NCBI RefSeq assembly: GCF_016881005.1
Contig: NZ_JACOPV010000021.1
Span: forward strand, 1-64,000
DNA from: Pseudomonas arcuscaelestis
GTDB lineage: Bacteria; Pseudomonadota; Gammaproteobacteria; Pseudomonadales; Pseudomonadaceae
Direction of reading: 5' to 3'
Length of the DNA: 64,000 nt
In this document: one piece after another, positions 8,532 to 17,942 of the stretch
Position numbering within the stretch: the stretch's first letter is position 1
Layout: every line of letters begins with the position of its first letter
Program-made: the position numbers and the translations under genes
The notes under the pieces: generated by a model
The model's input: the letters and a program-made list of their open reading frames with translations, nothing else
Databases searched by the model: none
What the model was told of the DNA's origin: nothing

Positions 8532-8573
8532 AAGGTAGCCAATGGATTGCGAAAGGAAATTGACCGAGGTCAA
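8532..8573 (-). promoter_or_regulatory. ANR-type class II promoter of ccoM
   Basis: TTGACCGAGGTCAA (8560-8573) is a perfect TTGAC-N4-GTCAA palindrome resembling the ANR/FNR box TTGAT-N4-ATCAA. On the minus strand a -10 TACCTT (complement of 8532-8537) lies 32 bp from the box centre. That puts the box near -41, the class II activator position. The ccoM start is about 36 bp further on. Confidence 0.65.
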
Positions 8574-8610
8574 TGGCGCCCAGAGACGGGCGCGCGAGGC
8601 GGGTACAGGC

Positions 8611-8624
8611 TTGACCTGCATCAA
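8611..8624 (-). promoter_or_regulatory. Second ANR-type box upstream of ccoM
   Basis: TTGACCTGCATCAA matches TTGAY-N4-ATCAA at every defined base. Its centre is 51 bp upstream of the first box. It lies just inside and beyond the end of the neighbouring small gene on the same strand. Paired boxes could mean cooperative ANR/DNR binding or a second start site. Confidence 0.55.
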
Positions 8625-8628
8625 GTTT

Positions 8629-8790
8629 TCAACGTTTCTTCGGTTTGCCCTTGGGCTTTTTCTTGGCCTTGGCCAACGGCATGGCCTGCTCGAATGCCTG
8701 GCGCACTTCGTTCAGGCGCTTGTCATTGAGATCGTGAACACGTCGGGCGCGCTCGGCGCCAAGGTCTATCAGATTGTCATCTTGGCTCAT
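8629..8790 (-). CDS. Small basic hypothetical protein, 53 aa
   Basis: A 53-residue reading frame starting MSQDDNLIDL and ending in a strongly basic Lys/Pro-rich tail (KKKPKGKPKKR). The N-terminal 35 residues are predicted helical and charged. I do not recognise a family, though small proteins of this type are common in Pseudomonas. The frame uses typical high-GC codons and ends just before the ccoM control region. No strong Shine-Dalgarno is visible before the ATG, so expression is inferred rather than shown. Confidence 0.55.
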   Translation of the reverse strand: MSQDDNLIDLGAERARRVHDLNDKRLNEVRQAFEQAMPLAKAKKKPKGKPKKR

Positions 8791-8867
8791 GGTCAGACTC
8801 AGGAAGCGGACTGCGATCCAGCAATAATGAAGGCTGTTGTCTTATCTGACCAGTCGCGGGCTGAACG

Positions 8868-9197
8868 TCAGACTTCAATATCCACCAACAGTCCCTGGCG
8901 TGAGGGCGAATCCATCAGCGGTGCGACGGGAACAGTATTGTCGGCATTGGTTTCTTCACCCGGCAGCGCCAGGTAATGATCTTCGTCCTCGGTTGATTGA
9001 CGTCGGCCTTGATGGCGACGCTGTTCTTCACGCAACAACAACGCCGACTTTTCCGGGTCACGGTGCTTCAGATCGATCGCCCCTTCGCTGGAAGCAGGTT
9101 GCGTAGGCACCACCGGTTTGATGTCAGGCGTCGGCTTGACCGGGTCCAGTTGAGAGGTAACGGGGGCAGCGCTAAGCGGAATAATGGGCGGCAGCAT
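8868..9197 (-). CDS. Pro-rich hypothetical protein, 109 aa
   Basis: A soluble, low-complexity protein of 109 residues. The N-terminal half is rich in Pro, Val and Thr and the middle in charged residues (HRDPEKSALLLREEQRRHQ). It has no signal peptide or recognisable domain. ATG at 9197 is chosen because GGAG lies nine bases upstream; the TTG two codons earlier would be too close to it. Proteins with similar composition exist across Pseudomonas as unannotated genes. It is divergent from rapA, with about 200 bp between them. Confidence 0.55.
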   Translation of the reverse strand: MLPPIIPLSAAPVTSQLDPVKPTPDIKPVVPTQPASSEGAIDLKHRDPEKSALLLREEQRRHQGRRQSTEDEDHYLALPGEETNADNTVPVAPLMDSPSRQGLLVDIEV

Positions 9198-9398
9198 GGG
9201 CAAGGTCTCCTGTCGCCAATGTGTCGGCTCGCCTGAAGCGGCCTTGAGCCGGGATATTGTATTTATGGGTCAAATCACGGTTGCCACTGACTCAAAGTAT
9301 AGCGACAGCGGTTTTTGTCGCTGAAATTGCTAGACTCTTTGGTCTGTACAGTCCTATCCGTTAAGATAGTCGGCTTTTCAAGGCGGGAGTCAGGCAGT

Positions 9399-12245
9399 AT
9401 GGCGCAGCAGTATCAACCGGGGCAACGCTGGATCAGCGACAGCGAAGCCGAGCTAGGTTTAGGGACCGTTCTGGCACAGGACGGCCGCTTGTTGACCGTG
9501 CTCTACCCGGCAACTGGCGAGACTCGCCAGTACTCCTTGCGCAATGCGCCCCTGACCCGGGTGCGCTTCTCGCCCGGTGACCAGATCACCCATTTCGAAG
9601 GCTGGAAACTGACCGTACGCGAGGTCGATGATGTCGACGGCCTGCTGGTTTATCACGGTCTCGATGGACAGAACCAGGCCTGCACCCTGCCAGAAACCCA
9701 ACTGTCGAACTTCATTCAGTTCCGACTGGCCAGCGATCGGCTGTTCGCCGGTCAGATCGACCCGTTGTCGTGGTTCTCGCTACGCTACAACACGCTGGAA
9801 CACACCAGCCGCCAGTTGCAGTCTTCGCTGTGGGGCCTGGGTGGCACGCGCGCCCAACCCATCGCCCACCAATTGCACATTGCTCGCGAAGTTGCCGACC
9901 GGATTGCCCCACGGGTACTGCTGGCCGATGAAGTGGGCCTGGGCAAGACCATCGAGGCGGGCCTGGTGATTCATCGCCAGCTGCTCTCTGGACGTGCCAA
10001 CCGTGTGTTGATTCTGGTCCCGGAGAACCTGCAGCACCAGTGGCTGGTGGAAATGCGCCGGCGCTTCAACTTGCAGGTGGCCTTGTTCGATGCCGAACGC
10101 TTTATCGAAAGCGATGCCAGCAACCCATTCGAAGATGCCCAGTTGGCACTCGTTGCCCTGGAGTGGCTCACCGAAGACGAAAAAGCCCAGGACGCATTGT
10201 TCGCCGCCGGCTGGGACCTGTTGGTAGTCGACGAGGCCCATCACCTAGTCTGGCACGAAGACAAGGTCAGCCCCGAGTATGCCCTGGTCGAGCAGTTGGC
10301 TGAGGTAATTCCGGGTGTTCTGCTGCTGACTGCAACCCCTGAGCAACTGGGACAGGACAGCCACTTTGCTCGTCTGCGCCTGCTAGATCCAAACCGTTTC
10401 CATGACTTGGTGGCCTTCCGCGCCGAGAGCGAAAACTACCGCCCGGTGGCCGAAGCAGTGCAGGAGTTGCTGGACGAAGGTCGCTTGTCGGCCAAGGCTC
10501 ACGCTACCATTGAAGGCTTCCTCGGTGCCGAAGGCGAAGCACTGCTGGCGGCAGTCAGCGATGGCGATACCCAGGCCAGCGCACGACTGATTCGCGAACT
10601 GCTCGACCGTCACGGCACAGGTCGCGTGCTGTTCCGTAACACGCGCGCCGCCGTTCAGGGCTTCCCAGAACGCAATCTGCACCCCTATGCATTGCCAAAC
10701 CCTGACCAATACATGGAACTGCCACTTGGCGAGCATGCCGAGTTGTACCCCGAGGTGGCATTCCAATCCCAGGCCGATACCGACGAAGAAGAGCGCTGGT
10801 GGCGCTTCGATCCACGGGTCGACTGGTTGATCGACACCCTGAAAATGCTCAAGCGGGTCAAGGTCCTGGTGATCTGCGCCCACGCCGAAACCGCCATGGA
10901 CCTGGAAGACGCCCTGCGCGTTCGCTCCGGTATTCCGGCCACGGTCTTCCACGAAGGTATGAGCATCCTGGAGCGAGACCGCGCTGCTGCCTACTTCGCT
11001 GATGAAGAGTTCGGCGCCCAGGTGCTGATCTGTTCGGAAATCGGCAGTGAGGGTCGTAACTTCCAGTTCGCCCATCACCTGGTGCTGTTCGACCTGCCAG
11101 CCCACCCTGATCTGCTCGAGCAGCGTATTGGCCGTCTCGACCGTATCGGTCAGAAGCACACCATTGAACTGCATGTACCCTATCTGCAGAACAGCCCGCA
11201 AGAGCGCCTGTTCCAGTGGTATAACCAGGCACTGAATGCCTTCCTGGCCACCTGCCCGACCGGCAACGCCTTGCAGCACCAGTTCGGTCCTCGTCTGCTG
11301 CCGCTGCTCGAAAGCGGTGATGACGATGAGTGGCAAGCGCTGGTCGACGAAGCCTGTACCGAGCGCCAGCGCCTTGAGGCCGAATTGCACAGCGGTCGTG
11401 ACCGCCTGCTCGAGCTCAACTCCGGGGGCGCCGGCGAAGGCCAGGCACTGGTCGAGGCAATCCTTGAGCAGGACGATCAATTTGCCCTGCCGATCTATAT
11501 GGAAACCCTGTTCGACGCTTTCGGCATCGATAGCGAAGACCATTCGGAAAACGCCCTGATCCTCAAGCCGAGCGAAAAAATGCTCGACGCCAGCTTCCCG
11601 CTGGGCGACGACGAAGGCGTAACCATCACCTACGACCGCAACCAGGCACTGTCTCGCGAAGACATGCAGTTCATCACCTGGGAGCACCCTATGGTACAAG
11701 GTGGCATGGACCTGGTGCTGTCCGGCTCGATGGGCAACACGGCGGTTGCGCTGATCAAGAACAAGGCGCTCAAGCCAGGCACTGTTTTGCTCGAACTGCT
11801 GTACGTCAGTGAAGTGGTTGCGCCACGGGCGCTGCAACTCGGCCGTTACCTGCCGCCTGCCGCACTGCGCTGCCTGCTCGACACCAACGGCAACGACCTG
11901 GCTTCTCGCGTGTCTTTCGAGACCCTCAACGATCAGCTCGAGAGCGTGCCAAAAGCCAGCGCCAACAAGTTTATCCAGGCCCAGCGCGATGTGCTTACGC
12001 CGCGGATCAACAGTGGTGAAGCCAAGATCATGCCGCGTCATACCGAGCGGGTTGCTGAGGCCCAACGTCGCTTGGCGGCAGAAACCGATGAAGAACTGGC
12101 GCGTCTGACTGCTCTGCAAGCCGTCAACCCAAGCGTGCGCGACAGCGAAATCGAAACACTGCGCAAGCAACGTGAACAAGGCCTGGCGATGCTTGAAAAA
12201 GCGGCGTTGCGCCTGGAGGCGATTCGAGTATTGGTCGCAGGCTGA
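9399..12245 (+). CDS. rapA: RNA polymerase-associated helicase RapA
   Basis: A 948-residue Swi2/Snf2-family ATPase that recycles RNA polymerase after transcription. N-terminal Tudor-like domains (residues about 1-110) precede helicase motif I ([13 protein letters not shown], about 172-184), the DEAH box (VVDEAHH, about 280), motif III (LLLTATP) and motif VI ([12 protein letters not shown]). The length matches the roughly 950-970 of known RapA proteins. ATG at 9399, preceded by GGGAG, is used in place of a longer in-frame start. The gene stands alone and ends in a REP-like hairpin. Confidence 0.97.
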   Translation: MAQQYQPGQRWISDSEAELGLGTVLAQDGRLLTVLYPATGETRQYSLRNAPLTRVRFSPGDQITHFEGWKLTVREVDDVDGLLVYHGLDGQNQACTLPETQLSNFIQFRLASDRLFAGQIDPLSWFSLRYNTLEHTSRQLQSSLWGLGGTRAQPIAHQLHIAREVADRIAPRVLLADEVGLGKTIEAGLVIHRQLLSGRANRVLILVPENLQHQWLVEMRRRFNLQVALFDAERFIESDASNPFEDAQLALVALEWLTEDEKAQDALFAAGWDLLVVDEAHHLVWHEDKVSPEYALVEQLAEVIPGVLLLTATPEQLGQDSHFARLRLLDPNRFHDLVAFRAESENYRPVAEAVQELLDEGRLSAKAHATIEGFLGAEGEALLAAVSDGDTQASARLIRELLDRHGTGRVLFRNTRAAVQGFPERNLHPYALPNPDQYMELPLGEHAELYPEVAFQSQADTDEEERWWRFDPRVDWLIDTLKMLKRVKVLVICAHAETAMDLEDALRVRSGIPATVFHEGMSILERDRAAAYFADEEFGAQVLICSEIGSEGRNFQFAHHLVLFDLPAHPDLLEQRIGRLDRIGQKHTIELHVPYLQNSPQERLFQWYNQALNAFLATCPTGNALQHQFGPRLLPLLESGDDDEWQALVDEACTERQRLEAELHSGRDRLLELNSGGAGEGQALVEAILEQDDQFALPIYMETLFDAFGIDSEDHSENALILKPSEKMLDASFPLGDDEGVTITYDRNQALSREDMQFITWEHPMVQGGMDLVLSGSMGNTAVALIKNKALKPGTVLLELLYVSEVVAPRALQLGRYLPPAALRCLLDTNGNDLASRVSFETLNDQLESVPKASANKFIQAQRDVLTPRINSGEAKIMPRHTERVAEAQRRLAAETDEELARLTALQAVNPSVRDSEIETLRKQREQGLAMLEKAALRLEAIRVLVAG

Positions 12246-12258
12246 TCTCGTCGCTATG

Positions 12259-12316
12259 ATCACGGGGCAAGTCCACTCCCACTGATAACTCATTGGGAGC
12301 GGGCTTGCCCCGTGAT
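12259..12316 (+). repeat. REP-like hairpin, likely also terminator of rapA
   Basis: The arms 12259-12281 and 12294-12316 form a 23-bp imperfect inverted repeat around a 12-base loop. On the minus strand the right arm carries the 17-base core CGGGGCAAGCCCGCTCC (12296-12312), found again exactly at 17943-17959. This is typical of dispersed Pseudomonas REP-type elements. Its place 13 bp after rapA suggests a role in mRNA 3'-end formation. Confidence 0.75.
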
Positions 12317-12334
12317 GTTTTATACCCCTTCGCT

Positions 12335-12391
12335 ATTAACCCAATGCCCAAATCGTAGAAGTCAAAGTGCCATTAATCAGGATGGGTTAAT
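12335..12391. promoter_or_regulatory. Spaced inverted repeat upstream of the MHYT gene
   Basis: ATTAACCCA (12335-12343) and TGGGTTAAT (12383-12391) are exact inverted 9-mers 39 bp apart. They lie just upstream of a plausible -10 (TATACT near 12401) for the gene at 12472. They could be two operator half-regions or a long stem in DNA. This is seen in the sequence only; no regulator is known. Confidence 0.35.
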
Positions 12392-12471
12392 GCTCTCTTT
12401 CTATACTCCCCCAGAACAGTCTCCAGACAAGCTTTTGGGGGACGAGTGAAAACTCGACAAAGAGGCAAGCT

Positions 12472-14748
12472 ATGGAGTGGCTGGGACTACAGATGCTCGC
12501 CGATCTTCCGGCAACCGGACAGATCATTCTGGAGTGCAACTACAATCCTTACCTTTTGGTTCTGGCTTTTCTGGTCGCGGGTGCGGGCTGCTTTGCCACA
12601 TTAAGCATGGCTGAGCGCCTCAACCATGTTGAGCAGCCTGCCGCCCAACGGCAATGGCGCCTTCTAGGTGCTTGTTGTCTGGCGGGAGGTGTCTGGGCCT
12701 TGCACTTCATCAACATGCTGGCGCTACAGGCACCGATTGAAGTCCAATTCGACTTTGCTCTCACCGGTTTGTCCTTGATTGTCATGTTGTTCGCTGCATG
12801 GCTGGCAATGAACACCCTGGGCTATCGGGACTTACGTCCTCGCCATTTCTTCCAGGCTGCCATCTGTATTGGCCTGGGCATTGCCGCTATGCATTACATA
12901 GGCATGGCGGCCATGCACTCCAACGCGCAGCAGTTTTATCAGCCGGATATGTTCGTCGCATCGATTGCAATTGCAATCGTCACCAGCCTGCTGGCGTTGC
13001 TGCTCGCCCGATACTTCCGCTACGGCAGCGGTACGCTTCATCAGCTACTCAAGTACGGGGCAAGCCTGTTAATGGCCGGCGGAATCTTTGCCACCCACTT
13101 CACCGGCATGTGGGCGATGACCTTGATCATCCCCGCCGACTCGGCTGTGGCGCTACCCAATGCAGACAACAACTTGCAACTGAGCCTGACCATCGCCTTT
13201 ATCACCCTGCTAATCAGTGCCAGCAGTATCAGTGCAGCCCTTTCAGATCAAAAACTACAAAGCAAAGAGCACGATCTGCGCCGGGTAAATGTGTTGCTCA
13301 GCCAACTGGATCAGGCGCGCGTCTCCTTGCAGCAAGCCGCTCATTACGATGCCCTGACCAACCTGATCAACCGTCGTGGTTTCAATCAGGTGTTTGCCGA
13401 GCGCCTGGTCGAACAGACCGTCAACGACGGCATGCTGGCGGTGATGTTTCTCGACATCGATCATTTCAAACGCATCAATGACAGTCTCGGCCACGACGCA
13501 GGCGATGAACTACTCAAGGTCATCGCTGGCTACATCAAGGCGGCAACCCGCAGCCATGATGTAGTAGCCCGGTTCGGTGGCGACGAGTTCTGCATACTGA
13601 TCGCCCTGAACAGCAGAGAAGAAGCCCGGCATCTGGCGCAACGCATTATGTTGAAGATGAAAGAGCCGATCGACCTGGCCGGACGGCGCATGGTGATGAC
13701 CACCAGTATCGGTATCAGCATCTTTCCGGACGACGGCCACACCAGCGAGGAGCTGCTCAAGAACGCCGACCTGGCGCTTTATCAGTCCAAGGGCTGTGGG
13801 CGCAACAGCCTTAATTTTTTCAATAACAGCCTCAAGACCCGCGCGACGCTGGAACTGCAACTCGAGGAAGAGTTGCGCACGGCGCTGTTCGAGGAACAGG
13901 GTCTGCGCATTCACTATCAACCTATTTTCGATCTGCATACCGGCCAGGTAGCCAAGCTCGAGGCCTTGGTTCGATGGCAACATCCACAGCACGGTTTGCT
14001 CAGTCCGGACCGTTTTATTGGTATCGCCGAAGCCAACGGCCTGATCGCCGAACTCGACCTCTGGGTATTGCGTCATGCCTGCAAGGACCTGGCGCTGTTG
14101 AGTCGCCATGGATACAAAGGGCTGAAAGTAACGGTCAATTGCTCGGCTTTGACCCTGGGCCATGAAGAACTGGCTGAAGAAGTCGAATGCGCCTTGCAGC
14201 AAGCTGGACTCCCTGCCTGCCAGCTGGAGCTTGAAGTCACTGAAAACGCGCTGATGGGCAATATTCAAAGCACCATCGCCCTGCTCAAGGATATCCGCGC
14301 TTTGGGTGTATCGTTGTCAATCGACGACTTCGGCACTGGCTACTCATCGCTGGCCTATCTCAAGCGTCTGCCATTGGACACCCTGAAGATCGATCGCTCG
14401 TTCATTCAGGATGTACCGCGCTGCCGACAGGACATGGAAATTGTCCAGGCAATTATCATCATGGCCCACACCCTGCACCTGCAAGTCATCACCGAGGGGG
14501 TGGAATCCATCGAGCAGTACCAGTTTCTTGCCCAACAGAGTTGCGACTTCGTCCAGGGCTACTTGCTAAGCCGCCCCGTCCCCTTGAGTAAACTGCGAAC
14601 CATCCTCAATCAGCTCAACCAGCGCAACGAACAGTCGCTTGCCAGTTTCAATCCTTACGTCGGTACAGATCGATCAGCGTCGCCGGATCTTTTTGCAAAT
14701 AACCCTGACTACCGTGCAAGCGCATCAGCTGTGCGGCCAGGCCGCTGA
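12472..14748 (+). CDS. mucR: MHYT-GGDEF-EAL cyclic-di-GMP protein (MucR/NbdA-like)
   Basis: A 758-residue membrane protein. Residues about 20-250 hold seven hydrophobic helices with MHYT motifs (MHYIGM, THFTGM), a domain proposed to sense oxygen, CO or NO through copper. A GGDEF domain follows (FGGDEF, with IDHFKRINDSLGHDAGD upstream) and then an EAL domain with EALVRW, ELEVTE, DDFGTGYSS and KIDRSFI. Both catalytic centres look intact, so synthesis and breakdown of c-di-GMP are both possible. The architecture is that of P. aeruginosa MucR and NbdA. The symbol mucR is a best guess between these two. The last 33 codons overlap the convergent dehydrogenase gene. Confidence 0.85.
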   Translation: MEWLGLQMLADLPATGQIILECNYNPYLLVLAFLVAGAGCFATLSMAERLNHVEQPAAQRQWRLLGACCLAGGVWALHFINMLALQAPIEVQFDFALTGLSLIVMLFAAWLAMNTLGYRDLRPRHFFQAAICIGLGIAAMHYIGMAAMHSNAQQFYQPDMFVASIAIAIVTSLLALLLARYFRYGSGTLHQLLKYGASLLMAGGIFATHFTGMWAMTLIIPADSAVALPNADNNLQLSLTIAFITLLISASSISAALSDQKLQSKEHDLRRVNVLLSQLDQARVSLQQAAHYDALTNLINRRGFNQVFAERLVEQTVNDGMLAVMFLDIDHFKRINDSLGHDAGDELLKVIAGYIKAATRSHDVVARFGGDEFCILIALNSREEARHLAQRIMLKMKEPIDLAGRRMVMTTSIGISIFPDDGHTSEELLKNADLALYQSKGCGRNSLNFFNNSLKTRATLELQLEEELRTALFEEQGLRIHYQPIFDLHTGQVAKLEALVRWQHPQHGLLSPDRFIGIAEANGLIAELDLWVLRHACKDLALLSRHGYKGLKVTVNCSALTLGHEELAEEVECALQQAGLPACQLELEVTENALMGNIQSTIALLKDIRALGVSLSIDDFGTGYSSLAYLKRLPLDTLKIDRSFIQDVPRCRQDMEIVQAIIIMAHTLHLQVITEGVESIEQYQFLAQQSCDFVQGYLLSRPVPLSKLRTILNQLNQRNEQSLASFNPYVGTDRSASPDLFANNPDYRASASAVRPGR

Positions 14749-15535
14749 GAGGCGTTGCCGAGCCCTGTTCACGCGAGAATTTCACCGCCGTATCCAGATC
14801 CTTGAGCAAGGTGCGCACATGCCACTTGACCGGTTCGAAGCTGCTCTGAGCCATCTGCGGGGCCAGAATCTGCAGAGGTTTTGAGTCGGCGAAACCACCC
14901 GCCAGTGCCGGGGCGATCAAACTGGCGTCAACGCCAGACTGCTCGGCGAGCGCAACGACTTCGGCGATCACCAACGCATTACAGGCGACGATCATCTGAT
15001 TGCAGGCCTTGGTCACTTGCCCTGCACCTACTGCCCCCATGTGCGTGACTCGCTGCCCCAGGGTCAGTAATACCGGACGCACCCGTTCAAGGTCCGCAGC
15101 ATCACCGCCGACCATAATTGCCAGACTGCCAGCCTCCGCCCCTCCGGTGCCGCCGGAAACGGGCGCGTCAAGCCAGCTCATACCGCTCAACGCGGCAAGC
15201 TCGGCAGCCATTTCACGCGTCGCCGTTGGCTCCAGGCTGGAAAAATCCACCAGCAGTTGCCCTGCCTTCGCACCCTCGGCAACGCCCTCTGGCCCGAACA
15301 CCACCTCACGCACAACAGCCGTATCGGCCAGACACAACAGCACCACATCTGCTGACTGACATAGCTCGGCCGGCGTGGCCACTACCTGTGCGCCTGCCTC
15401 GGCCAATGCCGCGCATTTGTCTGCCGAACGATTCCAGACAGTCAACGGATAACCCGCAGCCAACAAGCGCCGGCACATCGGCAATCCCATCAGACCAATT
15501 CCGGCAAACCCCAACGAAGGACGTGCAGTGCTCAT
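14648..15535 (-). CDS. Beta-hydroxyacid dehydrogenase (3-hydroxyisobutyrate dehydrogenase family)
   Basis: A 295-residue NAD(P)-dependent oxidoreductase. The Rossmann motif is GFAGIGLMGLPM (residues about 8-19), the substrate-binding DAPVSGGTGGAEAG is at about 118, and the catalytic lysine lies in GAGQVTKACNQ at about 171. The family oxidises 3-hydroxyisobutyrate, tartronate semialdehyde, glyoxylate or related beta-hydroxyacids; the exact substrate is not fixed by these motifs. ATG 15535 has GGAG six bases upstream. No mmsA-like partner is nearby. Two inverted repeats (15593-15632) lie in the divergent promoter region. Confidence 0.85.
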   Translation of the reverse strand: MSTARPSLGFAGIGLMGLPMCRRLLAAGYPLTVWNRSADKCAALAEAGAQVVATPAELCQSADVVLLCLADTAVVREVVFGPEGVAEGAKAGQLLVDFSSLEPTATREMAAELAALSGMSWLDAPVSGGTGGAEAGSLAIMVGGDAADLERVRPVLLTLGQRVTHMGAVGAGQVTKACNQMIVACNALVIAEVVALAEQSGVDASLIAPALAGGFADSKPLQILAPQMAQSSFEPVKWHVRTLLKDLDTAVKFSREQGSATPLSGLAAQLMRLHGSQGYLQKDPATLIDLYRRKD

Positions 15536-15592
15536 GAACATCTCCAGACAAATTAAAGAAGTTGAACGTTTGGACGATTCAGTCTGCAGGCA

Positions 15593-15632
15593 AGGGGAAA
15601 AACAACCCCTGGATCTGTAGGGTATTCCCCTA
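15593..15632. promoter_or_regulatory. Tandem GGGG/CCCC inverted repeats in divergent promoter region
   Basis: AGGGG-N8-CCCCT (15593-15610) is followed by TAGGG-N5-CCCTA (15618-15632), with centres about 23 bp apart. They sit between the dehydrogenase (start 15535, minus) and the tubulin-like gene (start 15736, plus). The symmetry suggests operators for a dimeric regulator serving one or both genes. The remaining roughly 160 bp of this intergenic space shows no gene. Confidence 0.4.
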
Positions 15633-15735
15633 TCGCCCACGCTGAATGCGCACTGATAAAGTCGCGAAATTCGTCCAGTGATGGCTTTATGGCATCTACT
15701 AGAACAGCCACCCACCTTCAGGCAAATGGCGCAAA

Positions 15736-17919
15736 ATGACCTCCAAGACTACTTCTGCCAACGCGGTTTCCGAGCTGACCTCGCCGCTTCCCGCGCTCAG
15801 CGCTACCGGGTCCAAGGAATTCTATAACCCGCGTGCGCTTAACCCGCAGCAGTACCTTTATTTCACCGAGCCCGACATTCAGCGCATTCTCGACAACCTG
15901 GACGGACTGCGCGACCTGGTGTTTCCACCGAGCATTCATGTCGAGGACGAAAGCCAGCTGCGCCTGGATCAACAGTTCCCCTCGGTTTGCCTGATTGGCT
16001 TGGGCAGGTGCGGCTCGAACATCGCTCTTGATGTCGCCGAACTTGTATACAACGCCCGCACCTTTTATCTCAATGAATTCAACAACGAAGACCGTGCGGG
16101 CAACGAGCCCAACTACAGCCCGGCACGCTGGATTCGCAACAACCTGCGCCTGGTACAGAACAAGGGCAGCAAGCCGGTGTTCCTGGTCGAACCCCTGGTG
16201 ATGCTGGGTGACCTGGACAAAGACATCGCCGGGCGTATCCGTTTCTCGCGCAAGGGCGAAAAAAGCGGCTTCATTCGCGACTACAGCAAAATGAAAATCA
16301 TGGACCTCTCGGAAGTCCATGCCGGGGGCGCAGGTAATGCGCCGATCCTGGGCCAATACCTGGCCAAGATCATCCTCAACAAGGAAACCCACCGTTTTTC
16401 CAGTGCCGACTGGAAGCTGATCCACTCCTATCTGATCGACTCCTGCGGGATCAAGGCCAACCAGTCACGGTTGTACTTCTACATCTTCAGTGCTGGCGGC
16501 GGAACCGGTTCGGGCATGGCGTCGGAATTTGGCCTGGCGCAGCAGTATTCCTACATGAACAAGACATTCGACACCAAGCCTGCCGACGAAAACGATGGCA
16601 AAAGTGGGCATTCGTTTGTCTTCGAGCCGATCTTCACCAGCGGCATCTGCGTCCTGCCGAATATTTCGGACCACCGCAGTGAAATGTCAGAAGCCCTGCA
16701 TATCAACGCCGGACGTCTGCTCTGCAAATATCTGTCCGAAGAATGGGATTTTTCCTATAACTTTGACAACGAAGACAGCAGCGAAGCCAGCGTGATGGGG
16801 CGTATCCGCCCCTGGAACGCGATGATGCTGATCTCCAACGACATCATGCGTTACGCCGAAGAGAATGATGATGGCAACATCCAGAACATTGATGTCAATG
16901 CCATGGAAAAGCATGCCAACCAATACATTTCCCAGCAGATCTTCAATATTCTGACCGCCCAGGCGGTAACCACCGACTACGACCAGAACTACTTCCGTCG
17001 CGCTGGTATCGACATCGGTGAAACCATTCGCCTTGATGCCAACGACCTGTTCATGAGCCTGGCCGGTCCAGTGGCCATCGCCTATGCAGAGTCGGTGGTT
17101 CCGGAGCAGCCCTCCCCGAGCTCGGATAAATTCAAGGTATTCGAAAAAGAGCAGGCGCGGCTGAACATCGACGACTTGTTCTTCCGCTCCATCGACCTGC
17201 CGCACTTCAACAAAGTGACCCAGGCCATCGAGGGCATCAGCCTGCTGCCGATCGAGTCCAAGCGCTATCGTGCAGCGCTGGAGCAATACAAAGCTTCTGG
17301 CTATGACGCCGCGGCACTGCATGACCTGCACTTCTTCAAGAACTGTTCTTCGGTCGTGTCGATCGTTTCGCTGCCCAAGGACTACAAGCTCTCGTACATG
17401 GACCTGAACAGGCTCAAGACTCATCTCAACAGCTTGTTCCCCAACACCACGCTGAAGCGTTATGCCCTGGTGATCGGCGCATCGGCGAACCTCTCGCTGA
17501 CCACCCTGATCGCCAAGAGCCCGTGCTTGTCGGATGATTTCCTGACCTTGATCGTAGCCTTCATCAAGCGTTGCTTTGCACGTAACCCATACCGCTTCGA
17601 CGACACCCTGGATAACGCCATCCTCGAGTTCATCACCAGCGAAACGTTCGATGAGGGACGGATTGATGATTTGCTCAACGAGTTCGAAAACCCGGCGAAA
17701 ATCCTTGATACCAACTGGTATGCAATCAAGCCAATGTACGAGAAAAAGTACCGCGAGCTGATCAACGACAAGAGCAAGTTTGTCTCGATCAACGACATTC
17801 GCCTGTCACGAGAATGCGTGAAGAAAGCAGTGAAATACCTGCGTGAAATCTTCCGTCATCGCATCGGCAAGACTCGGGTCATCTCGCTTAACAGCCATAC
17901 CGGAAAAGTGGATCACTGA
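15736..17919 (+). CDS. Large tubulin/FtsZ-like GTPase
   Basis: A 727-residue protein with tubulin-superfamily nucleotide motifs: GLGRCGSN at 88-95 (first glycine-rich loop), HAGGAGNAP at 195-203, and the signature AGGGTGSG at 253-260, which matches the FtsZ/tubulin [SAG]GGTG[SAT]G pattern. A guanine-side segment may be LISNDIM (365-371), and a candidate T7/synergy loop IRLDANDLF (431-439). It is about twice the size of FtsZ, with an N-terminal extension of about 80 residues and a long C-terminal half of unknown fold. It has no signal peptide or transmembrane helix. It resembles the Pfam 'tubulin-like' group rather than FtsZ, TubZ or PhuZ. It stands alone, with no partner operon. ATG 15736 lacks a strong Shine-Dalgarno. 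Confidence 0.7.
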   Translation: MTSKTTSANAVSELTSPLPALSATGSKEFYNPRALNPQQYLYFTEPDIQRILDNLDGLRDLVFPPSIHVEDESQLRLDQQFPSVCLIGLGRCGSNIALDVAELVYNARTFYLNEFNNEDRAGNEPNYSPARWIRNNLRLVQNKGSKPVFLVEPLVMLGDLDKDIAGRIRFSRKGEKSGFIRDYSKMKIMDLSEVHAGGAGNAPILGQYLAKIILNKETHRFSSADWKLIHSYLIDSCGIKANQSRLYFYIFSAGGGTGSGMASEFGLAQQYSYMNKTFDTKPADENDGKSGHSFVFEPIFTSGICVLPNISDHRSEMSEALHINAGRLLCKYLSEEWDFSYNFDNEDSSEASVMGRIRPWNAMMLISNDIMRYAEENDDGNIQNIDVNAMEKHANQYISQQIFNILTAQAVTTDYDQNYFRRAGIDIGETIRLDANDLFMSLAGPVAIAYAESVVPEQPSPSSDKFKVFEKEQARLNIDDLFFRSIDLPHFNKVTQAIEGISLLPIESKRYRAALEQYKASGYDAAALHDLHFFKNCSSVVSIVSLPKDYKLSYMDLNRLKTHLNSLFPNTTLKRYALVIGASANLSLTTLIAKSPCLSDDFLTLIVAFIKRCFARNPYRFDDTLDNAILEFITSETFDEGRIDDLLNEFENPAKILDTNWYAIKPMYEKKYRELINDKSKFVSINDIRLSRECVKKAVKYLREIFRHRIGKTRVISLNSHTGKVDH

Positions 17920-17942
17920 TTCAGCGCTCTGTCTTCCCTGCG

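Noticed and set aside
10383-12293. 636-codon open frame on the minus strand opposite rapA
   Set aside because: It is a complete antisense shadow of rapA, with no domain sense, no Shine-Dalgarno and the composition expected from the complement of high-GC codons.
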